A stretch of DNA of 64,000 nt from Rhizobium giardinii bv. giardinii H152 (GTDB taxonomy: Bacteria; Pseudomonadota; Alphaproteobacteria; Rhizobiales; Rhizobiaceae). The notes beneath the pieces are model-generated. The model searched no databases and was not told where the DNA came from. It worked only from the letters and a program-made list of their open reading frames with translations. A program made the position numbers and the translations under genes. This document shows positions 51,964-59,956 of this stretch, in pieces (position 1 is the first letter of the stretch; each line of letters begins with the position of its first letter). Location: positions 62,367-126,366 of the forward strand of contig NZ_KB902713.1 in the NCBI RefSeq assembly GCF_000379605.1, read 5' to 3'.

Positions 51964-52758
51964 TTATTCGCTGATTTGTCCCAGCCGCTTCGAGGCTTTC
52001 GGATCGAATGGGAACATGAGGCCAGCGGCCAGGAAGCCGCCGTCGACGTTCAGGGTGTGCCCCGTGATATAGGCTGCATCGTCGCTCGCCAGGAACACCG
52101 CGGCGTCAGCGATTTCCGATGGTTCGCCATAACGGCGTTGCGGAACGAGCCGATGATAGGCGTCACGCGTTTCGACCGTGTGCATGACTTTTGAGACCTC
52201 GGTCAATATCGGACCCGGTGCGATGTTATTCACGTTGATTCCCGATTCGGCGAGTTCCACGGCCATCACCTTCGTGAGAAGTTCGACGCCGGCCTTCGAG
52301 GCACCATAGGCCGAACGCCCGACACCGCCCTTTTGACCGGACAGCGAAGCGATATTGATGATTCGCCCATAGCCTTTGGCGGCCATGATCCGAGCAAAGG
52401 CTTGCGCCACGAGGAATGTTCCGGTCAGATTGATCCGGACGACGCGTTCGAATTCCTCTCTTGAGCTTTCGAGAAACAGAGTGGTTGCGCCCACACCCGC
52501 GTTGTTAACGAGTATGTCGACCGTGCCGAACCGGCCAATCGTTTCCTTAACGATCGTCTCAACGTCTTCGTTGACGGAAATATCGGCGCGGACCGCCAAA
52601 GCCCGCTCCCCAAGCCGCTCGGCGGCTTCGTTCGCCACTTCCAGATCGCGGTCGACGATAACGATGTTCGCGCCTTCGCGAACATAGGCTTCAGCGATCG
52701 CCAGTCCGATCCCCCGGCCAGCGCCTGTCACCACGGCAGTGCGTCCAGAAAGTCTCAT
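51964..52758 (-). CDS. Short-chain dehydrogenase/reductase
   Basis: A 264-residue classical SDR. It has VTGAGRGIGLAIAEAYVREG at the start, ILVNNAGVG, and an intact active site (Ser in NIASLSGQKG, YGASK). SEIADAAVFLASDDAAYITGHTLNVDGGF is the usual end. It probably oxidises a sugar, polyol or hydroxy acid in the same pathway. ATG 52758 follows GGAGGACGACGAG. It diverges from the acid-sugar kinase gene and shares its operator region. Confidence 0.92.
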   Translation of the reverse strand: MRLSGRTAVVTGAGRGIGLAIAEAYVREGANIVIVDRDLEVANEAAERLGERALAVRADISVNEDVETIVKETIGRFGTVDILVNNAGVGATTLFLESSREEFERVVRINLTGTFLVAQAFARIMAAKGYGRIINIASLSGQKGGVGRSAYGASKAGVELLTKVMAVELAESGINVNNIAPGPILTEVSKVMHTVETRDAYHRLVPQRRYGEPSEIADAAVFLASDDAAYITGHTLNVDGGFLAAGLMFPFDPKASKRLGQISE

Positions 52759-52780
52759 CTCGTCGTCCTCCAATTTTCTC

Positions 52781-52815
52781 GATATGAGGTATAAGGTATA
52801 AGGTATGACCTTGAC
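52781..52815. promoter_or_regulatory. Four tandem GGTATRA-type heptads in the SDR / kinase divergent promoter
   Basis: GATATGA (52781), GGTATAA (52788), GGTATAA (52795) and GGTATGA (52802) follow without gaps, then CC-TTGAC. This is the longest heptad run in the window. It lies 23 bases before the SDR start and about 95 before the kinase start. Confidence 0.6.
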
Positions 52816-52909
52816 AGGGTTATGAGCTGCTTCTATGAGTATTGTCAAGAGTGAGGCCCGGCTGATGTATGGAGGAAGATATCATCGGCCGGGATATTGG
52901 GAGGATCCA

Positions 52910-54262
52910 ATGACATCAGGTGGCAAGCTCAAGGCCGTGTTTTACGGCGACGACTTCACGGGTTCTTCCGAAAACCTGGCGCAGTTCCATCGCAGTGGCG
53001 TGAAGGGCAAGCTGTATCTGGCGCGCCCCTCAGCACAGACGGCGGTGACGGACTCTCGGTCTTATGATGTGCTTGGCTTCGCCGGCACCGCACGGGCGTT
53101 GTCCGGCGTCGAACTCGACGAGGAGCTTGACAGCGCGTTTTCGATCATGCGCACCCTCGACAGTCCGCTCATCCAATACAAGATCTGCTCGACGTTCGAC
53201 TCATCGCCCACCGTTGGAAGCTATGGTGCTGTCCTGGCGCGCGCTGCGGCTCACTTCGGCAAGAGGGACGTTCCAGTCCTCGCCGCTACCCCGGACTTCG
53301 GGCGCTACACCTGTTTCGGAAACCATTTCGCGCGCTTTGCGGACAGGATAGAGCGGCTGGACCGGCACCCGAGCATGTCGCGCCACCCCAGGACGCCGAT
53401 GCAAGAGGCGGATCTGCGCATGCATCTGGCTGGGCAGACAGATAAGGAATTCGTCAACGTCACGCTTCCCGCGATCCGGAACCGCTCGGCAATGGACGAG
53501 CGCGTGTTCAAGGCCTTCCAAGAGGGGGCAGGGGTCATTTTCGATGGGCTCGAAAACGCGGATCTTGCGGCTGTCGCCGATCTGCTCTGGGCGCGATATC
53601 CCACACGTCCCATGTTCGCGCTTGCGGCTCAAGGCCTGGCGCAACAACTCGGAGCTCTTTGGGCCCGCTCGGGGCTGCTATCGTCGGCCGAGCCTGTAAA
53701 GACGGAGATCGTCGGAGTCGAAAATCTCCTGGTGTTATCAGGCAGCTGTGCTCTGCAAACCGGGCGCCAGATCGCTGTGGCCGAAGCTTCCGGGTGGAAG
53801 CTTGTCCACTTGGATGTCTCCAGGATCGCGTCCGACGAACAAGCTACGGCGATTGCCCGGGAGGCTGCTCTTAAGGCGATCGAAGGCCTTGATCGTGGCC
53901 GCCCCACAATCATCTACACGGCTCGCGGGGAGACCGGCCGCGTGGCCGGCGGCGATGTTCCCGCGGAACGCTTGGGAGCCATCTACTGCGACGTCGCACG
54001 TGCCGTGCGCCGCGCGGTTTCCTTGCCGCGGATCGTCTTTTCAGGCGGCGACAGTTCGAGCTATGCGGTGCGGACAATTGGCGCCGAAGCGCTCGAGATT
54101 GCCGTTTTTGACGAGGTACAGAATTGTCACGTCTGCCGTCTTGCCGCACCGGGCGACGCCGACGTCGATGGCCTCGAGGTTATGCTGAAGGGCGGGCAGA
54201 TCGGTGGCGATGATTTCTTCCTCCGGGCCAAGGCGGGCACTGCGGGTTCGGTGGCGGCATAA
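52910..54262 (+). CDS. DUF1537 four-carbon acid sugar kinase family protein, possible 3-oxo-isoapionate kinase
   Basis: A 450-residue DUF1537 kinase. The N-terminal domain opens LKAVFYGDDFTGSSENLAQFHR and includes YKICSTFDSSPTVGSYG. The C-terminal nucleotide domain has LLVLSGSCALQTGRQI and RIVFSGGDSSSYAVR (about residues 364-378). It is clearly diverged from the OtnK-type kinase at 34881. The nearby RuBisCO-like protein suggests the OiaK role of published apiose/apionate pathways, in which a DUF1537 kinase phosphorylates 3-oxo-isoapionate. GGGAGGATCC before ATG 52910 decides the start. Confidence 0.85.
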   Translation: MTSGGKLKAVFYGDDFTGSSENLAQFHRSGVKGKLYLARPSAQTAVTDSRSYDVLGFAGTARALSGVELDEELDSAFSIMRTLDSPLIQYKICSTFDSSPTVGSYGAVLARAAAHFGKRDVPVLAATPDFGRYTCFGNHFARFADRIERLDRHPSMSRHPRTPMQEADLRMHLAGQTDKEFVNVTLPAIRNRSAMDERVFKAFQEGAGVIFDGLENADLAAVADLLWARYPTRPMFALAAQGLAQQLGALWARSGLLSSAEPVKTEIVGVENLLVLSGSCALQTGRQIAVAEASGWKLVHLDVSRIASDEQATAIAREAALKAIEGLDRGRPTIIYTARGETGRVAGGDVPAERLGAIYCDVARAVRRAVSLPRIVFSGGDSSSYAVRTIGAEALEIAVFDEVQNCHVCRLAAPGDADVDGLEVMLKGGQIGGDDFFLRAKAGTAGSVAA

Positions 54263-54272
54263 GGAGCGGAAG

Positions 54273-55160
54273 ATGCAAAAGAAAATCATCCTCGAAGCCA
54301 GGGTTAACGAATACGCGCCGCGGACTTCCAACCCAAATATCCCTTACACCGCCGACGAGATCGTCGAAGCCGCCGTTGCAGCCCGCAAGGCGGGAGCGGC
54401 GATCCTGCATTATCATGCCAGGACACCCGACGGCGGAGCGACGAACACCGTAGAAGCAAACGCCGAAATCATCCGCGAAGTCAGGCGGGCGACCGATTTG
54501 CTGATCCTGCCCACTCTCGGCTTTATCTCGAATGATGCCGACGCCAAGAAGCGCATCGACACGGTCGCAACCCTGGCATTGGACCCGGCTACGAAGCCAG
54601 ACATTGCTCCGATCGATACCGGTTCGGCCAATCTCGAGCTTTGGGATGCCGAGACGCGCACGTTCGAAAATCCCGAGCGGTTGTATCTGAACACGACGGA
54701 AAGCCTTGCGCATTACGCGCGCACACTGAGCGGAAGAGGCGTGAAGCCGAAGTTGGTCTCATGGTCGGTTGGATTCACGCGTCGCGCCATTGCACTGATG
54801 GACGCGGGTCTCGTGAAGGGTCCTGCCTACTTTCTCCTCCACCTGACAGGAGGGCGGTACATCACCGGGCACCCGCCGACCGAGGCTGGTCTTATGGCAC
54901 ATCTTGCATTTCTGCCAGACGACAGGCCGATCGAATGGACGGTCAATTGCCTTGGGGGCAATCTCTTGAACATCGCTCCTGCGATCTGCCGTCTGGGCGG
55001 CCACATGGCTATTGGAATAGGCGACTACCCTTATCGTGAGCTCGGTATGCCCACGAACGCGGATGTCATATCGCGCGCTGTCGAGATCGCCCAAAAAGTC
55101 GGGCGCGAGCCCGCTACACCCCAAGAGGCACGCGCCATCCTCGAACTCGACGGCGCGTAG
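54273..55160 (+). CDS. BKACE-family (DUF849) beta-keto acid cleavage enzyme
   Basis: A 295-residue TIM-barrel protein. ILEARVNEYAPRTSNPNIPYTADEIVEAAVAARKAGAAILHYHAR has the zinc-binding HYHAR of the family. Later landmarks are TGSANLEL, the LLHLTGG region and HMAIGIGDYPYRELG, the last with the usual G-xGDYPY/GxED-type end. BKACE enzymes cleave a beta-keto acid with acetyl-CoA, giving acetoacetate and a new CoA ester. It follows the acid-sugar kinase by 10 bases. A beta-keto sugar acid such as 3-oxo-isoapionate is a conceivable substrate, which would be unusual. Confidence 0.85.
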   Translation: MQKKIILEARVNEYAPRTSNPNIPYTADEIVEAAVAARKAGAAILHYHARTPDGGATNTVEANAEIIREVRRATDLLILPTLGFISNDADAKKRIDTVATLALDPATKPDIAPIDTGSANLELWDAETRTFENPERLYLNTTESLAHYARTLSGRGVKPKLVSWSVGFTRRAIALMDAGLVKGPAYFLLHLTGGRYITGHPPTEAGLMAHLAFLPDDRPIEWTVNCLGGNLLNIAPAICRLGGHMAIGIGDYPYRELGMPTNADVISRAVEIAQKVGREPATPQEARAILELDGA

Positions 55161-55213
55161 AACCAATACGGCATGCGACCCGCATAGAAGCGGCATAGAT
55201 TTGGATTTTATGA

Positions 55214-55229
55214 GGTATGACGTCATATC
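55214..55229. promoter_or_regulatory. Operator palindrome abutting the ABC operon start codon
   Basis: GGTATGACGTCATATC, one base from a perfect palindrome, ends directly before ATG 55230. Binding here would block translation start or transcription at the very 5' end of the ABC transporter operon. Confidence 0.6.
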
Positions 55230-56762
55230 ATGGTGAACGCAACTGAGAAAATAAAAGTTCAGACAACCGCGCAGTCGTCGTCGGCACGCGTGCTTCTGCG
55301 GGCCGAGGGCGTGGAAAAGTCGTTCAACGGCGTACCAGCGCTCGTTGATGGCCGACTGACACTAAAGGCTGGGACAGTCCATGCTTTGTGCGGCGGTAAT
55401 GGCGCCGGCAAGTCGACATTCCTCAACATCGCGATGGGATTGCTCCGCCGTGATGGCGGGATAGTTGAGATCGATGGCGAGCAGGTCGACTTTAAAAGCG
55501 CCGCTGACGCTTTGCGTCACGGCATCGCGATCATCACTCAAGAGCTTTCCCCGGTCCCCGAGATGACCGTCGCCGAAAACTTATACCTTGGGCGCGAGCC
55601 GAAACGGCTTGGCGTGCTCATCGATTTCAGCCAGATGCGCCGCGACGCCCAGGCATTCCTCGATGAGCTCGGTTTCGAAGTCGACGCTACCAGGAAGATG
55701 GGCGAATTAAGCCTCGCCCAGATTCAGCTCGTCGAAATTGCGAAGGCTCTCAGCTATAGGGCGCATATCGTCATCATGGACGAGCCGACATCGGCTATCG
55801 GCGAACACGAAGTCCATGTCTTGTTCAACGCGCTCCGCAAGATCACCGCACGCGGTTCCGCAATCGTCTACGTGTCTCACAAACTCACGGAAATCTTTGA
55901 GATCGCGGATGAGTATACCGTGTTCCGCGACGGCCGTTTCATCGAGACCGGAAACATCAAGGATATCGATCGCCGCCATCTTGTGACACAGATCGTAGGG
56001 CGTGAAGTCAAGTTGGTCGAGAGGGGAAAACCTCTCGAAGACGCGCCGATCCTGCTTTCTGTCTCGAACTTGGCGCGAGGGTCCCATTTCCGGGACATTT
56101 CGTTGGACGTGGCGTCGGGCGAAGTGGTCGGCATCTATGGATTGCTTGGATCCGGACGAACCGAATTTCTGGAAACTATATTCGGGCTGCATTCTCCGAC
56201 TGGAGGCGAAATCGTCTTCGATGGCGGCAAGGTCAAGCCAGGCAGTCCAAAGGACGCAATCCAGCGTGGCATGGCGATGGTGACCGAGGATCGCAAGGAC
56301 AGCGGTCTCGTGCTGTCGGCTTCGATTGCCCATAACATCACGCTTTCCTCGCTCGCCCTGATGGCCATCAGCGGTTTCATCCGCGGAGACAAAGAGCGCA
56401 GCGCAGTCCAAGACATGATCGTCTCACAGAGGATCAAGTCGGCGTCGCCGGATGTTGCCGTCGAAACTCTGTCAGGCGGCAACCAGCAAAAAGTCGTGCT
56501 GGCCCGTTGTCTTCTGACAAATCCGAAGCTGCTCATTTGCGACGAACCGACGCGCGGCATCGACGAAGGTTCCAAGCAGGAGATCTACGCGTTCCTGCGG
56601 GACTTCGCGGCAAAGGGTAACGGGGTCCTGGTGGTTTCATCGGAGGCACCGGAGATCATGCAGCTCAGTGACAGGATTGCGATCTTCAAACAGGGGCAGC
56701 TCGTCAATGTAATCGACGGTGCCGAGGCATCACAACAGACGCTCATGGATTTGGCGAGCTGA
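55230..56762 (+). CDS. Ribose-type ABC transporter double-domain ATPase
   Basis: A 510-residue ATPase with two ABC domains. The first has Walker A CGGNGAGKSTFLNIA (about residues 53-67) and signature LSLAQIQLVEIAKAL with IVIMDEPTSAIGEHE. The second has degenerate Walker A YGLLGSGRTEFLETI, signature LSGGNQQKVVLARCL and LLICDEPTRGIDEGSK. The start ATG 55230 has no ideal ribosome site and abuts the operator palindrome; a slightly later start is possible. It energises the importer formed with the permease and binding protein encoded next. Confidence 0.92.
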   Translation: MVNATEKIKVQTTAQSSSARVLLRAEGVEKSFNGVPALVDGRLTLKAGTVHALCGGNGAGKSTFLNIAMGLLRRDGGIVEIDGEQVDFKSAADALRHGIAIITQELSPVPEMTVAENLYLGREPKRLGVLIDFSQMRRDAQAFLDELGFEVDATRKMGELSLAQIQLVEIAKALSYRAHIVIMDEPTSAIGEHEVHVLFNALRKITARGSAIVYVSHKLTEIFEIADEYTVFRDGRFIETGNIKDIDRRHLVTQIVGREVKLVERGKPLEDAPILLSVSNLARGSHFRDISLDVASGEVVGIYGLLGSGRTEFLETIFGLHSPTGGEIVFDGGKVKPGSPKDAIQRGMAMVTEDRKDSGLVLSASIAHNITLSSLALMAISGFIRGDKERSAVQDMIVSQRIKSASPDVAVETLSGGNQQKVVLARCLLTNPKLLICDEPTRGIDEGSKQEIYAFLRDFAAKGNGVLVVSSEAPEIMQLSDRIAIFKQGQLVNVIDGAEASQQTLMDLAS

Positions 56763-56799
56763 TCGACAGCCCCAATCCGCCAGTGGGAGGATTTGCAAA

Positions 56800-57762
56800 A
56801 TGAGTACAATCGCTTTGGAAAGATCGGGAAGCTTCCGTGCCGGCGAGATGATAAGGCAATTCAGCATCGTCTTGGTGTTCCTGCTGATCGTCGCGTTTTT
56901 TTCAGTTGCCAGCCCTTATTTCATGAGCTGGCCGAACTGGCTCAATCTGGTCCGGCAGTCGTCGATCAACGGCATTCTGGCGATCGGTGTCACCTTCGTG
57001 ATCTTGACCAAGGGCATTGACCTGTCCGTTGGCTCGGTCATGGCTATTTCCGGGATGATCGCCGCCAGCCTGGTGACTGAAACCAACGAGCACTTTGTCC
57101 TCATCGGCATCTTGGCCGGACTGGCTGTTGGCGCGGGCCTCGGCCTCGTGAACGGCGTCCTCGTGGCCGCGATCAAAGTTCCGCCGTTCGTGGTGACGCT
57201 TGGGATGCTGAGCGTGGCGCGCGGTCTAACCTTGATCTTCTCCCAGGGAAGTCCGATCCCCAATCTCTCCGACGCCTACAAGTGGATCGGCTCCGGCCAG
57301 GTCGTGTACATCCCCGTTCCGATTATCATTCTGTTTCTCGTATTCATCATCGGCTGGGTCGTTCTGAACTACACAACCTTCGGACGCTACGTCTACGCCG
57401 TCGGGGGCAATGAGAAGGCGGCGCGCACGAGCGGCATTTCCACCAAAGTGATCGTCGGCGCGACCTATGTGATCTCGGGTCTGTTGGCTGGTCTTGCGGG
57501 ACTTGTCCTGACGGCTCGCACCACCGCCGCGCTGCCGCAAGCTGGCATCGGTTATGAGCTTGACGCGATCGCTGCCGTCGTGATCGGCGGGACGAGCCTT
57601 GCGGGCGGCCGAGGATCGCTGCTCGGTACTCTCATCGGAGCCCTGATCATTGGCACCATCAATAACGGCATGGACCTGATGGGGGTGTCTTCCTACTACC
57701 AGCAGGTGCTCAAGGGCACCATCATCGTGGTCGCGGTCATCGCCGACCAGTTCCGCAAATAG
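56800..57762 (+). CDS. Ribose-type ABC transporter permease
   Basis: A 320-residue RbsC-type membrane protein. It has GILAIGVTFVILTKGIDLSVGSVMAISGMIAASL (about residues 55-88), KVPPFVVTLGMLSVARGLTLIF and VVIGGTSLAGGRGSLLGTLIGALIIGTINNGMDLMG. ATG 56800 follows GGGAGGATTTG; the longer frame would overlap the ATPase gene. Second gene of the importer operon. Confidence 0.92.
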   Translation: MSTIALERSGSFRAGEMIRQFSIVLVFLLIVAFFSVASPYFMSWPNWLNLVRQSSINGILAIGVTFVILTKGIDLSVGSVMAISGMIAASLVTETNEHFVLIGILAGLAVGAGLGLVNGVLVAAIKVPPFVVTLGMLSVARGLTLIFSQGSPIPNLSDAYKWIGSGQVVYIPVPIIILFLVFIIGWVVLNYTTFGRYVYAVGGNEKAARTSGISTKVIVGATYVISGLLAGLAGLVLTARTTAALPQAGIGYELDAIAAVVIGGTSLAGGRGSLLGTLIGALIIGTINNGMDLMGVSSYYQQVLKGTIIVVAVIADQFRK

Positions 57763-57852
57763 GAAATTTCAGAATTGCCGCCGACGTGGTCGGCGACAAT
57801 GCCCGGCCATGCGGGCGTGTGCAGGCACTTTCAAACCAGAGGAGAGCAATAA

Positions 57853-58851
57853 ATGCAGATGTTTAGGAGGAGCCTGCTCAGGGCAGGCGCGGGATTGGCA
57901 CTCGCCGCGGTGACACTGACAGGACCCAAACTGGCGTTCGCGGAGGACAAGATCCGCATCGCAGCGTTGTCGTTCGGCGAGTCCGGCGAATACATGAAGG
58001 CTTGGTCGACGGAAATCCAGAACCATCCCGCCGTCAAGTCGGGCGAGGTCGAGATCACCGTTTTCGACGGCAAATATGATCCGCTAACACAGGCGAACCA
58101 GATCGACACCGCTATCACCCAAGAGTTCAACGCGATCATCATGTCACCGTTCGACCTTGAGGCCTCGGCACCGCCGATCGAAAAGGCAGCGGAAGCGAAA
58201 ATCCCGCTGATCGTGTCGGCGCTCAAGACGAAGTCGACGAAATACACCGCGTCCATCATCGTTAACGACACCGAAGGTGGCCGGATCATCGCTGAGGAAC
58301 TCGCCAAGCGCCTTCCGAACGGCGGCAACGTCGTCCTCATGGAAGGTCCGATCGGCCAGTCGGCCCAGATCGAGCGCCGCGCAGGCATCGATGCTGGTCT
58401 CGCCAAGTTCACCAATCTTAAGCTCATCGAAGACAAGACAGGCAATTGGAGCCGCGCCGAAGGTCAGGCGCTCATGGAGAATTGGTTGCTCGCGCATCCT
58501 GGCCAGATCAACGGCGTCCTTGCGGAAAACGACGAGATGGCGCTTGGCGCGATCGAAGCGATGAAGAGCGCCGGCATCGATCTCAAGACCGTTCCCGTTC
58601 TCGCGATCGACGGCATCCCGGACGCAAAGCGCGCCGTGAAGAAGGGCGAGATGGCGGTCAGCCTCTACAAGTACGCCCGCGCCGAAGGCCAGGGCGCGGT
58701 CGACCTCGCACTGCGGGCGATCAAGGGCGAGAGCTACAAGCCGCAGTCCGAAATCTGGGGCTCGCTGATGGAATGGAAGGGCGGCACCGAGAAGGACTAC
58801 GTCGTGCCGTGGCTCGTGCTCGATTCCGGCAATGTCGAGAAGTACATGTAA
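57853..58851 (+). CDS. Sugar-type ABC transporter periplasmic binding protein
   Basis: A 332-residue Peripla_BP_4 protein. A signal peptide ending KLAFA-ED near residue 31 precedes KIRIAALSFGESGEYMKAW. Family landmarks are DTAITQEFNAIIMSPFDLEASAP, NVVLMEGPIGQSAQIERRAG and NGVLAENDEMALGAIEAMKSAG (about 218-239). AGAGGAGAG precedes the ATG. It delivers the pathway substrate, which the downstream RuBisCO-like and aldo/keto reductase genes suggest is a branched or four/five-carbon sugar. Confidence 0.92.
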   Translation: MQMFRRSLLRAGAGLALAAVTLTGPKLAFAEDKIRIAALSFGESGEYMKAWSTEIQNHPAVKSGEVEITVFDGKYDPLTQANQIDTAITQEFNAIIMSPFDLEASAPPIEKAAEAKIPLIVSALKTKSTKYTASIIVNDTEGGRIIAEELAKRLPNGGNVVLMEGPIGQSAQIERRAGIDAGLAKFTNLKLIEDKTGNWSRAEGQALMENWLLAHPGQINGVLAENDEMALGAIEAMKSAGIDLKTVPVLAIDGIPDAKRAVKKGEMAVSLYKYARAEGQGAVDLALRAIKGESYKPQSEIWGSLMEWKGGTEKDYVVPWLVLDSGNVEKYM

Positions 58852-58861
58852 TCGGACGATG

Positions 58862-58887
58862 GCGGACGGCCCAATGCGGCCGTCCGC
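58862..58887 (+). promoter_or_regulatory. Intercistronic hairpin after the binding-protein gene
   Basis: GCGGACGGCC (58862-58871) and GGCCGTCCGC (58878-58887) pair perfectly over ten bases with a six-base loop and no T tail, 10 bases after the binding-protein stop. It is the third such hairpin after a binding-protein gene in this window. Confidence 0.65.
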
Positions 58888-58916
58888 TCTGCACCAAGGA
58901 AATAGGATCGATCATC

Positions 58917-59951
58917 ATGTTGAAAAGAAAAGTTGGAAAGACCGATGTGACACTGACCTCCCTGGGGCTGGGTACCTCGCCGCTCGGCGGGTGCAATGTC
59001 GATGTGAGCTTCCAGACTTTCGAGGCGGTCGTCCTCAAGGCATACGACTTGGGCGTTCGTTATTTCGACACCGCGCCCCTTTATGGTCTCGGAAAATCAG
59101 AGCATTCCCTTGGCCACGTCCTTCGCAACAACGACCTCGTCGGCAAGGTCGTGGTCAGCACCAAGGCGGGCCGGATTCTGAAACCGGAAAGCCGCGCTAA
59201 GCGTGCCGAGAGCCTTTACGGCATCGACTGGGTGAAGGCGCTGCCGTTCGTCGACGACTACGATTACTCGTACGATGGCATCATGCGCGCCTTCGAGGAT
59301 AGCCAACAGCGCCTTGGCATGGACCACATCGACATCCTTTATCTCCATGATGTCAGCGGCGAATGGCATCGCGAGGCTTACGACACCCACTTGTCGGCGC
59401 TGAGAGCGAGCGGTTACAAGGCGTGTGACGAACTGCGACGGACGGGCTCGGTTAAAGCCATCGGCCTCGGCGTCAACGAGACGGCGTCGGTACTTCAGGT
59501 CGCGGAGGAATTCGATCTCGATTGCTCCATGGTCGCCGGGCGCTACACCCTGCTCAACCATGGCGCTCTCGACCATTTCTATCCAGAAATGCAGCGTCGC
59601 GGCATCGGTATCATCGCAGCCGGCATCTACAACTCCGGCATCCTCGCCGAGGGCAGCAAGTCGATGACGACGACCCGCACCTACGATTGCCAGCCTGCGC
59701 CTGAACCGATCGTCCGTAAGGTCGAGGCGCTCGAAGCCGTCTGCCAGCGCCACGGTGTCTCGCTGCCGACTGCAGCGACACAGTTTGTCTACGCACATCC
59801 GGCGGTGACTGCGGTGGTGCAGGGAGCGCTGACGCCGGAACACGTGGCCGCGAACGTCGCCGCGATCTCGACGCCGGTTCCGGCCGCGTTCTGGGCCGAC
59901 TTGAAGTCGTCCGGCCTCATCCCTGAAGCCGCGCCAGTCCCGGAGGCGTGA
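58917..59951 (+). CDS. Aldo/keto reductase, D-threo-aldose 1-dehydrogenase type
   Basis: A 344-residue AKR barrel. It has VTLTSLGLGTSPLGGCNVD at the start, the catalytic Asp and Tyr in VRYFDTAPLYGLGKSEHSLG (about residues 45-64), Lys in VVVSTKAGRILKP and His in ILYLHDVSGEWH. The PLYG-GKSE form and the chain length match D-threo-aldose 1-dehydrogenase/fucose dehydrogenase, which oxidise an aldose to its lactone. It could turn an imported aldose such as apiose into the lactone. A much longer open frame from 58446 overlaps the binding-protein gene and is not used. Confidence 0.88.
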   Translation: MLKRKVGKTDVTLTSLGLGTSPLGGCNVDVSFQTFEAVVLKAYDLGVRYFDTAPLYGLGKSEHSLGHVLRNNDLVGKVVVSTKAGRILKPESRAKRAESLYGIDWVKALPFVDDYDYSYDGIMRAFEDSQQRLGMDHIDILYLHDVSGEWHREAYDTHLSALRASGYKACDELRRTGSVKAIGLGVNETASVLQVAEEFDLDCSMVAGRYTLLNHGALDHFYPEMQRRGIGIIAAGIYNSGILAEGSKSMTTTRTYDCQPAPEPIVRKVEALEAVCQRHGVSLPTAATQFVYAHPAVTAVVQGALTPEHVAANVAAISTPVPAAFWADLKSSGLIPEAAPVPEA

Positions 59952-59956
59952 TAGCG

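Noticed and set aside
58446-58916. N-terminal extension of the aldo/keto reductase frame by 157 codons
   Set aside because: The extension overlaps the binding-protein gene in another frame and is Arg-rich nonsense; ATG 58917 gives the normal AKR start.
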